The notes beneath the pieces were generated by a model. That model was not told the origin of the DNA. It searched no databases and was given only the letters and a program-made list of their open reading frames with translations. From Aurantiochytrium sp. KH105 (lineage: Eukaryota; Sar; Bigyra; Thraustochytrida; Thraustochytriidae): 64,000 nt of DNA. Location of the stretch: NCBI GenBank assembly GCA_003116975.1, contig BGKB01000009.1:59814-123813 (forward strand), written 5' to 3'. Below, piece by piece: positions 53,485 through 64,000 of this stretch; within the stretch, counting starts at the first letter, position 1, and every line of letters starts with the position of its first letter. A program made the position numbers and the translations under genes.

Positions 53485-54884
53485 CTGTCAGTGTCCACCC
53501 TCATGTCGCCGTCGCCGTCGTCTTGGCGCAGTCCCGCCTTTCTGCTCTCCGTCAAAAAAGCCCACCTGGCTTCCTTCACGCAGAATTCCACGCATGCCGC
53601 CTTCTTGCCTCCATTTCAAAGTCTTGCCTCCAATCAAACAAAGAACAACAAAACCGAACCAACTTACTTCAGTTCCTTAAGCGAGCTGTTCTTGTCCAAG
53701 CCTTCCCCGAGCCCAACGGCGCCGGAGTCGCCGATGCCATTACCAGCAAGACTGTGCATGATGATTGTGGTGTGGCATGGCATTCATTGCATTCAATGCA
53801 TTCATTGGTGAGCGCGAAATGGCTGTCAGTGTGGACCCTCGTGTTCCTGTCGCCGTTGTTTTGGCCCAGTCCCGCCTTTTTGCTGTCCGCAACGAACGCC
53901 CACCTGTCTTCAGAAAGAAATCCACGCATGTGGCCTTTTTGCCTCCAATCCAAAGTATTGCCTACAATTAAACGCAGGACAACACAACCAAACCAACTTA
54001 CTTCAAAGACGTAAGCGAGCTGTTCTTGCCCAAGCCTTCCCCGAGCGCAACGGCGCCATCTGGGCCGATGCCGTTGCCAGCAAGACTGTGCATGATGATT
54101 GTGGTGTGGCATGGCATTCATTGCATCCATTGCATTCATTGATGAGCGCGAAATGGCTGTCAGTGTCCACCCTCATGTCGCCGTCGCCGTCGTCTTGGCG
54201 CAGTCCCGCCTTTCTGCTCTCCGTCAAAAAAGCCCACCTGGCTTCCTTCACGCAGAATTCCACGCATGCCGCCTTCTTGCCTCCATTTCAAAGTCTTGCC
54301 TCCAATCAAACAAAGAACAACAAAACCGAACCAACTTACTTCAGTTCCTTAAGCGAGCTGTTCTTGTCCAAGCCTTCCCCGAGCCCAACGGCGCCGGAGT
54401 CGCCGATGCCATTACCAGCAAGACTGTGCATGATGATTGTGGTGTGGCATGGCATTCATTGCATTCAATGCATTCATTGGTGAGCGCGAAATGGCTGTCA
54501 GTGTGGACCCTCGTGTTCCTGTCGCCGTTGTTTTGGCCCAGTCCCGCCTTTTTGCTGTCCGCAACGAACGCCCACCTGTCTTCAGAAAGAAATCCACGCA
54601 TGTGGCCTTTTTGCCTCCAATCCAAAGTATTGCCTACAATTAAACGCAGGACAACACAACCAAACCAACTTACTTCAAAGACGTAAGCGAGCTGTTCTTG
54701 CCCAAGCCTTCCCCGAGCGCAACGGCGCCATCTGGGCCGATGCCGTTGCCAGCAAGACTGTGCATGATGATTGTGGTGTGGCATGGCATTCATTGCATCC
54801 ATTGCATTCATTGATGAGCGCGAAATGGCTGTCAGTGTCCACCCTCATGTCGCCGTCGCCGTCGTCTTGGCGCAGTCCCGCCTT
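53485..54884. repeat. Two-unit (672-bp) near-perfect tandem duplication within the array
   Basis: 53485-54212 and 54157-54884 read identically by eye at an offset of 672 bp, against clear divergence between ordinary neighbouring units. This is a recent duplication of a two-unit block. Confidence 0.85.
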
Positions 54885-57035
54885 TCGGCTCTCCGCCACG
54901 AACGCCTACCTGCCTTCCTTCACGCAGAAATCCACGCATACCGCCTTCTTGCGTTGTCCAATCCAGAGTCTTGCCTCCAATCAAACGCAGCAAAACACAA
55001 CCGAACCAACTTACTTCAAAACCTTAAGCGAGCTGTTCTTGCCCAAGCCTTCCCCGAGCCCAACGGCGCCCGAGTCGCTGATGTCGTTGTATTCAAGACT
55101 GTGCATGATGATTGTGGTGTGGCATGGCATTCATTGCATTCATTAATGAGCGCGAAATGGCTGTCAGTGTCCTCCATGTCGCCGTCGCCGTCGTCTTAGC
55201 GCAGTTCCCCCTTTCTGCTCTCCGCCATGAACGCGCACCGGCTTATCTTCACGCAGAATACGCAAGCCACCTTCTTGATTCCCATTCAAAGTCTTGCTTC
55301 CAATCAAACGCAGGACCACACAACCGAACCAACTTACTTCAGTTCTCTAAGCGAGCTGTTCTTGCACAAGCCTTCCCCCAGCACAACGGCGCCATTGTCG
55401 CCGATAATGTTGTATCGAAGGCTGTGCATGAAGAATGTGGTGTGGCATGGCATTAATTACATTCGTTGCGTTTATTGTAGAGCGCGAAATGGCCGTCAGT
55501 GTCCACCCTCATGTTGCCGCCGCCATCGTCTTGACGCAACCCAGCCTTTCTGCTCTCCGCCACAAACTTCCAACTGCCTTCCTTCACACGCAGAAATCAA
55601 CGTATGCCGCCTTCTTGCCTCCAATCCAAAGTCACGCATGCCGACTTTTTTCCTCCAATCCCAAATCTTGCCTCCAATCCAAAGTCTTGCCTCGAATCAT
55701 ACAAAGGGACAACACAACCGAACAAACTTACTTCAAAGCTCTAAGCGAGCTGTTCTTGGCCAAGCCTTTCCCGAGCCCCACGGCGCCATCTGGGCCGATG
55801 TTGTTCGACTCAAGGCTGTGCATGATGAGTGTGCCGTGCATTCATTGCATTCATTGATGAGCGCGAAATGGCTGTCAGTGTCCACCATCATGTCGCTGTC
55901 GCCGTCGTCTTGGCGCAGTCCCGCCTTTCTGCTCTCCGCTACGAACGCCCACCTGCCTTCATTGACGCAGAAATCCACGCGTGACGCCTTCTTGCCTCCA
56001 ACCCAAAGTTTTGCCTCCTTGCCTCCAATCCAAAGTCTTGCCTTCAATCAAATGCAGGACAACACAACCGAACCAACTTACTTCAGTTCTCTAAGCGAGC
56101 TGTTCTTGCCCAAGCCTTCCCCGAGTACAACGGCACCATATGGGCCGATGTTGTTGTATCGAAGACTGTGCATTGAGAATGTGGTGTGGCATCGCATTAA
56201 TTACATTCATTGTATTCATTGATGAGCGCGAACTGGCTGTCAGTGTCCACCCTCATGTCGCCGTTGCTGTTGTATTGGCGCAGTCCCGCCTTTCTGCTCT
56301 CCGCCACGAACGCCCACCTGCCATCCTTCACGCAGAAATCCACGCATGCCGCCTTCTTGCCTCCAATGTAAAGTCTTGCCTCCAATCAAACGCAGGACAA
56401 CACAACCGAATCAACTTACTTCAGTTCTCTAAGCGAGCTGTTCTTGCCCAAGCCTTCTCCGAGCCCAATGGCGCCATCGTCCTCGATGTCGTTGTTTCGA
56501 AGACTGTGCATGATGATTGTGGTGTGGCATGACATTCATTGCATTCATTGCAATCAGTGATGAGTGCGAAATGGCTGTCAGTGTCCACCCTCATGTCGCC
56601 GTACCGTCGTCTTCGCGCAGTCCCGCCTTTCTGCTATCCGCCACGAACACCAACCTGCCTTCCTTCAGGGAGATATCCACGCATGCCGCCTTCTCTCCTC
56701 TTATGGAAACTCTTGCCTCCAATCAAATGCAGGACAACACAACCGCACCAACTTACTTCAGAACCGTAAGCGAGCTGTTCTTGCCCAAGCCTTTCCCGAG
56801 CCCAACGGCGCCCGAGTCGCCGATGTCGTTGTATTCAAGACTGTGCATGATGATTGTGGTGTGGCATAGCATTCATTGAATTCATTGATGAGCGCAAAAT
56901 GGCTGTCAGTGTCCACCATCATGTCGCCGTCGCCGTCGTCTTAGCGCAGTCCCGCCTTTCTGCTCTCCACCACGAACGCCCACCTGCCATCCTTCACGCA
57001 GAAATCCACGAATGCCGCCTTCTTGACTGCCATCC

Positions 57036-58340
57036 AAAGTCTTGATTCCAAATTAAACGCAGGACAACACACCCGAACCAACTCACTTCAGTTCTCTAAG
57101 CGAGCTGTTCTTGCCCAAGCCTTCCCCGAGCACAACGGCGCCCGAGTCGCCGACGTTGTTCGACTCAAGACTGTGCATGATGATTGTGGTGTGGCATGGC
57201 ATTCATTACAATCATTGCATTCATTGATGAGCGCAAATTTGCTGTCAGTGTCCACTCTCATGTCGCCGTTGCCGTCGTCTTGGCGCGGTCCCGCCTTTCT
57301 GCTCTCCGTCACGAACGCCCACCTGCCTTCGTTAACGCAGAAGTCCATGCATGCCGCCTTCTTGCCTCCAATGTAAAGTCTTGCCTCAAATCAAACGCAG
57401 GACAACACAACAGAACCAACTTACTTCAAAGACATAAGCAAGATGTTCTTGCCCAAGCCTTCCCCGAGCCCAACGGCGCCATCTGGGCCGATGTTGTTCG
57501 ATCGAAGACTGTTCATGATGATTGAGGTGTGGCATGGCATTCATTGCATTCATTGATGAGCGCAAAATGGCTGTCAGTGTCCACCCTCATGTCGCCGTCC
57601 TGTCGTCTTGGCGAAGTCCCGCATTTCTTCTATCCGCCACGAACGCCCACCTCTCTTCAAACAGAAATCCACGCATGCCGCCTTCTTGCCTCCAATCCAA
57701 AGTCTTGATTCCAAATTAAACGCAGGACAACACACCCGAACCAACTCACTTCAGTTCTCTAAGCGAGCTGTTCTTGCTCAAGCCTTCCCCGAGCCCAACG
57801 GCGCCTGAGTCGCCGACGTTGTTCGATTCAAGACTGTGCATGATGATTGTGGTGTGGCATGGCATTCATTACAATCATTGCATTCATTGATGAGCGCAAA
57901 TTTGCTGTCAGTGTCCACTCTCATGTCGCCGTTGCCGTCGTCTTGGCGCGGTCCCGCCTTTCTGCTCTCCGACACGAACGCCCACCTGCCTTCGTTAACG
58001 CAGAAATCCATGCATGCCGCCTTCTTGCCTCCAATGTAAAGTCTTGCCTCAAATCAAACGCAGGACAACACAACCGAACCAACTTACTTCAAAGACATAA
58101 GCAAGATGTTCTTGCCCAAGCCTTCCCCGAGCCCAACGGCGCCATCTGGGCCGATGTTGTTCGATCGAAGACTGTGCTTGTTGATTGAGGTGTGGCATGG
58201 CATTCATTACATTCATTGATGAGCGCAAAATGGCTGTCAGTGTCCACCCTCGCCGTCCTGTCGTCTTGGCGCAGTCCCGCCTTTCTTCTATCCGCCACGA
58301 ACGCCCACCTCTCTTCAAACAGAAAACCACGCGTGCCGCC
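57036..58340. repeat. Two-unit (663-bp) tandem duplication within the array
   Basis: Two successive two-unit blocks match at a 663-bp offset with scattered differences. They share rare variants such as GATTCCAAATTAAACGCAGG, CACACCCGAACCAACTCACT and TCTCTTCAAACAGAAA. Confidence 0.8.
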
Positions 58341-61300
58341 TTCTTGCCTCCAATCCAAAGCCTTGCCTCCAATCAAACGCAGGGCAGCACAAACGAATCA
58401 ACTTACTTCAAATCTCTGAGCGAGCTGTTTTTGCACAAGCCTTTCCCGAGCCCAACGGCGCCCGAGTCGCCGACGTTGTTCGACTCAAGGCTGTGCATGA
58501 TGATTGTGGTGTGGCATGGCATTCATTGCATTCATTGCAATCATTGATGAGCGCGAAATGGCTGTCAGCGTGGATCCTTATGTTCCCGTCGATGTTGTCT
58601 TGCCCCAGTCCCGCCTTTTTGCTGTTCGCAACGAACGCCCACCTGTCTTCAGACAGAAATCCACGCATGTGGCCTTCTTGCCTCCAGTCCAAAGTATTGC
58701 CTTCAATCAAACGCAGGGCAACACCACCGAATCAACTTACTTCAAAGACCATAGCGAGCTATTCTTACCCAAGCCTTCCCCGAGCCCAACGGCGCCATCG
58801 TTGCCGATGTTGTTCGACTCAAGACTGTGCATGATGAGTATGGTGTGACATGGCATTCATTGCGTTCGTTGATGAGCGCGAAATGGCTGTCAGTGTCCAC
58901 CCTCATGTCGCCGTCACCATCCTCGTGGCGCAGGCCCGCATTTTTGCTCTCTGCCACTAACGCCAATCTGCATTCCTTCACGCAGAAATCCACGCATGCC
59001 GCCTTCTTGCCTCCGATCCAGAGTCTTGCCTCGAACAAACGCAGGTCAACACAACCGAACCAACTTACTTCAAAGACATAAGGGAGCTGTTCTTGCCCAA
59101 GCCTTCCCCGAGCCCAACGGCGCCATCTGGGCCGATGTTGTTGTATCGAAGACTGTGCATGATGATTGAGGCATTCATTGCATTCATTGCATTCATTGAT
59201 GAGCGCGAAACGGCTGTCAGTGTCCACCCTCATGTCGCCGTCGCCGTCCTCATGGCGCAGTTCCGACTTTTTGCACTCTGCCACTAACGTTAACCGGCGT
59301 TCCTTCACACAGAAATCCGCGCATGCTGCCTTCTTGCCTCCATTCCAAAGTCTTGCCTCCAATCAAACGCAGGGCAACACAAACGAACCAACTTACTTCA
59401 GTTCTCTGAGCGAGCTGTTCTTGCCCAAGCCTTTCCCGAGCCCAACGGCGCCATCGGTGCCGATGTTATTTGACTCAAGACTGTGCATGATGATTGTGGT
59501 GTGGCATGGCATGAATTGCATTCATTGATGAGTGCGAAATGTCTGTCAGTGTCCACCCTCATGTCGCCATCGCCGTCCTCGTGGCGCAGTCCCGCCTTTT
59601 TGCTTTCTGTCACTAACGCCAACCGGCTGCGTTCACGCAGAAATCCACGAATGCCGTCTTCTTGCCTCCAATCATACAAAGGGACAACACAACCGAACCA
59701 ACTTACTTCAAAGACATAAGCGAGCTGTTCGTGCCCAAGCCTTCCCCAAGCCCAACGGCGCCATCGTTGCCGATCTTGTTCGCACGAAGACTGCGCATGA
59801 TGATTGTGGTGTGGCATGGCATGAATTGCATTCATTGATGAGCACGAAATGACTGTTAGTATCCATCATCATGTCGCCGTCGCCGTCGTCTTGGCGAAGT
59901 TCCGCCTTTCTGCTCTCCGCCACGAACGCCCACCTGCCTTCCTTCACGCAGAAATTCACGCATGCCTCCTTCTTGCCTCCAATCCAAAGTCTTGCCTCCA
60001 ATCAAACGCAGGACAACACCATCGAACCAACTTACTTCAAAGACCAAAGCGAGCTGTTCTTGCCCAAGCCTTCCCCGAGCCCAACGGCGCCCGAGTCGCC
60101 GATGTTATTCGACTCAAGACTGTGCATCATGATTATGGTGTGACATGGCATTCATTGCATTCGTTGATGAGCGAGAAATGGCTGTCAGTGTCCACCCTCA
60201 TGTCGCCGTCGCCGTGGTCTTGGCGCAGTCCCGCCTTTTTGTTCTCTCTCACGAACGCCCACCTGCCTTCCTTCACGCACAAATCCACGCGTGCCGCCTT
60301 CTTGCCTCCAATCCAAAGTCTTGCCTCCAATCAAACGCAAGACAACACAACCGAACCAACTTACTTAAAAGACGTAAGCGAGCTGTTCTTGCCCAAGCCT
60401 TCCCCGAGCCCAACGGTGCCATCGTCGCCGATCTTGTTCGAACCAAGACTGTGCATGATGATTGTGGTGCGGCGTGCCATTCATTACATGCATTGCATTC
60501 ATTGATGAGCGGGAAATGGCTGTCAGTGTCTACTCTCATGTCGCCGTCGCTATCGCCGTCGGCTTGGCACAGTCCCACTTCTCTGCTCTCCGTCACGAAC
60601 GCCCACCTGCCTTTCTTCACGTAAAGTCTTGATTCCAATCAAACGCAGCACATCACAACCGAATCAGCTTACTTCAAAGTCATCAGCGAGATGTTCTTGC
60701 CCAAGCCTTCCCCAAGCCCAATGGCGCCATCGTTGCCGATCTTGTTCGCATCAAGACTGTGCATGATGATTGTGGGTGGCATCGCATTAATTACAATCAT
60801 CGATGAGCGCGAAATGGCTGTCAGTGTCCACCATCATGCCGCCGTCGCAGTCATCTTGACGCAGACCCGCCTCTCTGCTCTCCGCCAAGAACGCCCACCT
60901 GCCTTCCTTTACGCAGAAACACACGCATGCCAACGTCTTGCCTGCAATCCAAAGTCACGCATGCCACCTTCTTGCCTCCAGTCTAAAGTCTTGGCTCCAA
61001 TCAAAAAAAGGACAACACGACCGAACCAACTTACTTTAAAGACTTAAGCAAGCGATTCTTGGCCAAGCCTTTCCCGAGCCCCACGGCGCCATCTGGGCCG
61101 ATGTTGTTCGACTCAAGGCTGTGCATGATGATTTTGGTGTGGCATGGCATTCATTACATATATTGCATTCATTGATGAGCGCGAAATGGCTGTTAGTGTC
61201 AACCCTCGTGTCGCCATCGACGTGGTCTTGGCGCAGTCCCGCCTTTCTGCGCTCCGCCACGAACGCCCACCTGCCTTCCTTCATGCAGAAATCCACACGT

Positions 61301-64000
61301 GACGCCTTCTTGCCTCCAATACAAAGTCTTGCCTCCAATTAGAAGCAGGACAACACAACCGAACCGACTCACTTCAAATACCTAAGCGAGCTGTTCTTGC
61401 CCAAGACTTCCCCGAGCACAACGGAGCCATCTGAGCCGATGTTGTTCGACTCAAGGCTGTGCACGATGATTGTGGCGTGGCATGGCATTCATTGCATTCA
61501 TTGCATTCATTGATGAGCGCGGAATGGTTGTCAGTGTCCACCCTCATGTCGCCGTTGCCGTCGTCTTGGCGCAGACCCGCCTTTCTGCTCTCCGCCACGA
61601 ACGCCCACCTGCCTTCCTTCACACAGAAATCCACGCATGTCGCCTTCTTGCCTCCAATCCAAAGTCTTGCCTCCAATAAAACGCAGGACAACACAACCGA
61701 ACCGACTTACTTCAAAGACCTAAGCGAGCTGTTCTTGCCCAAGCCTTCCCCGAGCCCAACGGTGCCATCGTCGCCGATCTTGTTCGAACCAAGACTGAGC
61801 ATGATGATTATGGTGTGGTATTGCATTGATTTCATCGATTGCATTCATTGATGAGCGCGAAATTGCTGTCAGTATCCACCCTCTTGTCGCCGTCGCCTTC
61901 GTCTTGGCGCAGCCTCGCCTTTCTACTCTCCGCCACGAACGCCTGCCTACGCAGAAATCTACGCATGCCGCCTTCTTGCCTCCAAAATCCTAAGTCTTGC
62001 CTCCAATCAAACGCAGGGCAACACAACCGAACCAACTTACTTCAGTTTTTTAAGCGAGCTGTTCTCGCCCAAGCCTTCCCCGAGCCCAACGGCGCCCGAG
62101 TCCCCGATGTTGTTCGACTCAAGACTGCGCATGATGATTGTGGTGTGGCGTGCCATTCATTGCATTGATTGCATTCATTGATGAGCGCGAAATGGCTGTC
62201 AGTGTCCACCCTCACGTCGCCGAAGCCGTTGGATTGGCGCAGTCCCGCCTTTCTGCTCTCCGTCACGAACGCCCACCTGCCTCCATTCACGCAGAAATCC
62301 ACGCATGCCGCCTTCTTGCGTTGTCCAATCCTACAATCAAACACAGGATAGCACAACCAAACCAACTTACTTCAAAGACATAAGCGAGCTGTTCTTGCCC
62401 AAGCCTTCCCCGAGCCCAACGGCGCCATCGTCGCCGATCTTGTTCGCACCAAGACTGTGCATCATGATTGTGGTGTGGCGTTGCATTAATTACATTCATT
62501 GCATTCATTGATAAGCGCGAAATGGCTGTCAGTGTCCACCCCCATGTCGCCGTCGCCTTCGTCTTGACGCAGCCCCGCCTTTCTGCTCTCCGCCACGAAC
62601 ACCTGCCTGCCTTCCTTCACGCAGAAATCTACGCATGCCGCCTTCTTGCCTCCAATCCAAAGTCTTGCCTCCAATAAAACGCAGGACAACACAACCGAAC
62701 CAACTTACTTCAAAGACCTAAGCGAGCTGTTCTCGCCCAAGCCTTCCCCAAGCCCAACCGCGCCATCTGGGCTGATCTTGTTCGCAACAAGACTGTGCAT
62801 GGCATCAATTACATTGATTGCATTCATTGATGAGGGCGACATGGCTGTCAGTGTCCACCCTCATGTCGCAGTCACCTTCGTCTTGGCACATTTCCGCCTT
62901 TCTGATCTCCGCCAAGAACGCCCACCTGCCTTCCTTTACGCTAGAATCCACGCATGCAGACTTCTTGCGTTGTCCAGTCCAAAGTCTTGCCTCCAATCAA
63001 ACACAGGACAGCACAACCGCACCAACTTACTTCAAAGACATAAGCGAGCTGTTCTTGCCCAAACCTTCCCTGAGCCCAACGGCGCCCGAGTCGCCGATGC
63101 CGTTGTATCCAAGACTGTGCATGATGATTGTGGTGTGGCATGGCATTAAATACATTCATTGAATTCATTGATAAGCGCGAAATGGCTGTCAGTGTCCACC
63201 CCCATGTCGCCGTCGCCTCCATCTTGGCGCAGCCTCGCCTTTCTGCTCTCCGCCACGAACGCCTGCCTGCCTTCCTTCACGCAGAAATCTACGCATGCCG
63301 CCTTTTTGCCTCCAATCCAAAGTCTTTCCTCCAATCAAACAAAGGACAACACAACCGAACCAACATACTTCAAAGACCTAAGCGAGCTGTTCTTGCCCAA
63401 GCCTTCCCCGAGCCCAACGGCGCCATCTGGGCCGATGTTGTTCGAACCAAGACTGTACATGATGATTGTGGTGTGGCATTGCATTGATTACATTTATTGC
63501 ATTCATTGATGAGCGCGAAATGGCTGTCAGTATCTGCCCTTATGTCACCGTCACCGTCATCTTGGCGCAGACCCGACTTTCTGCTCTCCGCCACGAACGC
63601 CCACCTGCCTTCCTCCACGCAGAAATCCACGAATACCGTCTTCTTGCCTCCAATCCAAAGTCACGCTCGCCTCCCCTCCAATCCAAAGTCTTGCCTCCAA
63701 TCAAACGCAGGACAACACAGCCGAACCAACTTACTTCAAAGACCTAAGCGAGCTGTTCTTGCCCAAGCCTTCCCCAAGCCCAAGGGCGCCATCGTTGCCG
63801 ATGTTGTTCGCACGAAGACTGTGTATGATGATTGTGGTGTGGCATGACATTCATTGCATTTATTGACGAGCGCGAAATGGCTGTCAGTGTCCACCCTCAT
63901 GTCCACCCTCATGTCGAAGTCGACGTCGTCTTGGCGCAGTCCAGCCTTTCTGCTCTCACCACGAACGCCCACCTGCCTTCCTTCACGCAGAAATCCACGC

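Larger units (their letters stand above)
47110..64000. repeat. Satellite-like tandem array, about 50 units of ~335 bp, continuing beyond the window
   Basis: A diverged unit recurs head-to-tail from the kinase-TIR start to the window end. Landmarks in each unit on the + strand are CATGATGATTGTGGTGTGGC, 1-4 copies of CATTCATTG, GATGAGCGCGAAATGGCTGT, CAGTGTCCACCCTCATGTCG, CTTGCCTCCAATC (often doubled), CCAACTTACTTCA, AGCGAGCTGTTCTTGCCCAA and GGCGCCATCTGGGCCGATGT. Spacing of the first landmark between 49927 and 54763 is 338, 334, 336, 372, 366, 332, 357, 365, 372, 338, 320, 334, 338 and 334 bp. The lengths are not multiples of three, so it does not encode one repeated polypeptide. Some units have internal deletions (near 48757 and 49385). 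No transposase or other gene is seen inside. Confidence 0.95.

Noticed and set aside
47110-64000. CRISPR array
   Set aside because: Units are ~335 bp and diverged throughout; there are no short identical repeats with unique spacers, and the context is eukaryotic.
47110-64000. One long repeat protein encoded by the array
   Set aside because: Unit lengths (for example 338, 334, 332) are not multiples of three, so the frame changes at nearly every unit.
47110-64000. Classical spliced-leader RNA gene array
   Set aside because: A donor motif is present, but I see no clear Sm-binding site after it and the exon is not invariant, as spliced leaders are.

Overview
The window looks like nuclear DNA from a GC-rich, intron-poor protist. 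The best fit is a thraustochytrid-like stramenopile (Labyrinthulomycetes), but that is an inference from gene content and style, not from a marker gene. The reasons are eukaryotic families (myosin, class C GPCRs, a GPC1-type acyltransferase, an HMMR/RHAMM-like protein, TIR-kinase fusions), mostly single-exon genes, a few short GTAAGT...CAG introns, and long GC-rich gene-poor spacers full of microsatellites.

Layout. Positions 1-2402 hold the 3' part of a protein kinase-TIR fusion on the + strand. From 3923 to 13106 there are two tandem paralogous GABA-B-like class C receptors, separated by a 2.9 kb spacer with no gene I can support. Facing them at 13623-15440 is a secreted cysteine-rich protein on the - strand. 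A seven-blade WD40 gene interrupted by a one-base frameshift lies at 16829-17942 (-). A divergent pair follows: a coiled-coil protein at 18183-19697 (-) and an HMMR/RHAMM-like giant coiled coil at 20517-24632 (+). The next 6.3 kb are a low-complexity desert containing one candidate small membrane-protein exon. Then come a seven-helix membrane protein (30945-32783, +), an unconventional IQ-motif myosin (32961-36938, -) and a three-exon GPC1-like glycerophosphocholine acyltransferase (38429-40118, +). A convergent pair closes the unique part: a TIR-domain protein (40909-43320, +) and a second full-length kinase-TIR fusion (43962-47114, -).

From about 47110 to the end of the window (16.9 kb, cut by the window edge) there is a tandem array of roughly 50 diverged units of about 335 bp. 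The most interesting feature is the junction. The first unit runs into the 5' end of the kinase-TIR gene, so its 5' leader, ATGGCG start and GTAAGTTG splice donor resemble elements repeated in the units on the same (-) strand. The array therefore looks like an amplified promoter/first-exon module, or a satellite that donated one. It also shows recent two-unit duplications (672 bp and 663 bp periods) and a single N that marks an assembly join.

Functionally, two kinase-TIR fusions plus a TIR-only protein suggest a locus concerned with TIR signalling (possibly NAD-consuming). The two receptors, the seven-helix protein and the cysteine-rich secreted protein are surface or secreted functions. The other genes are cytoskeletal or housekeeping.
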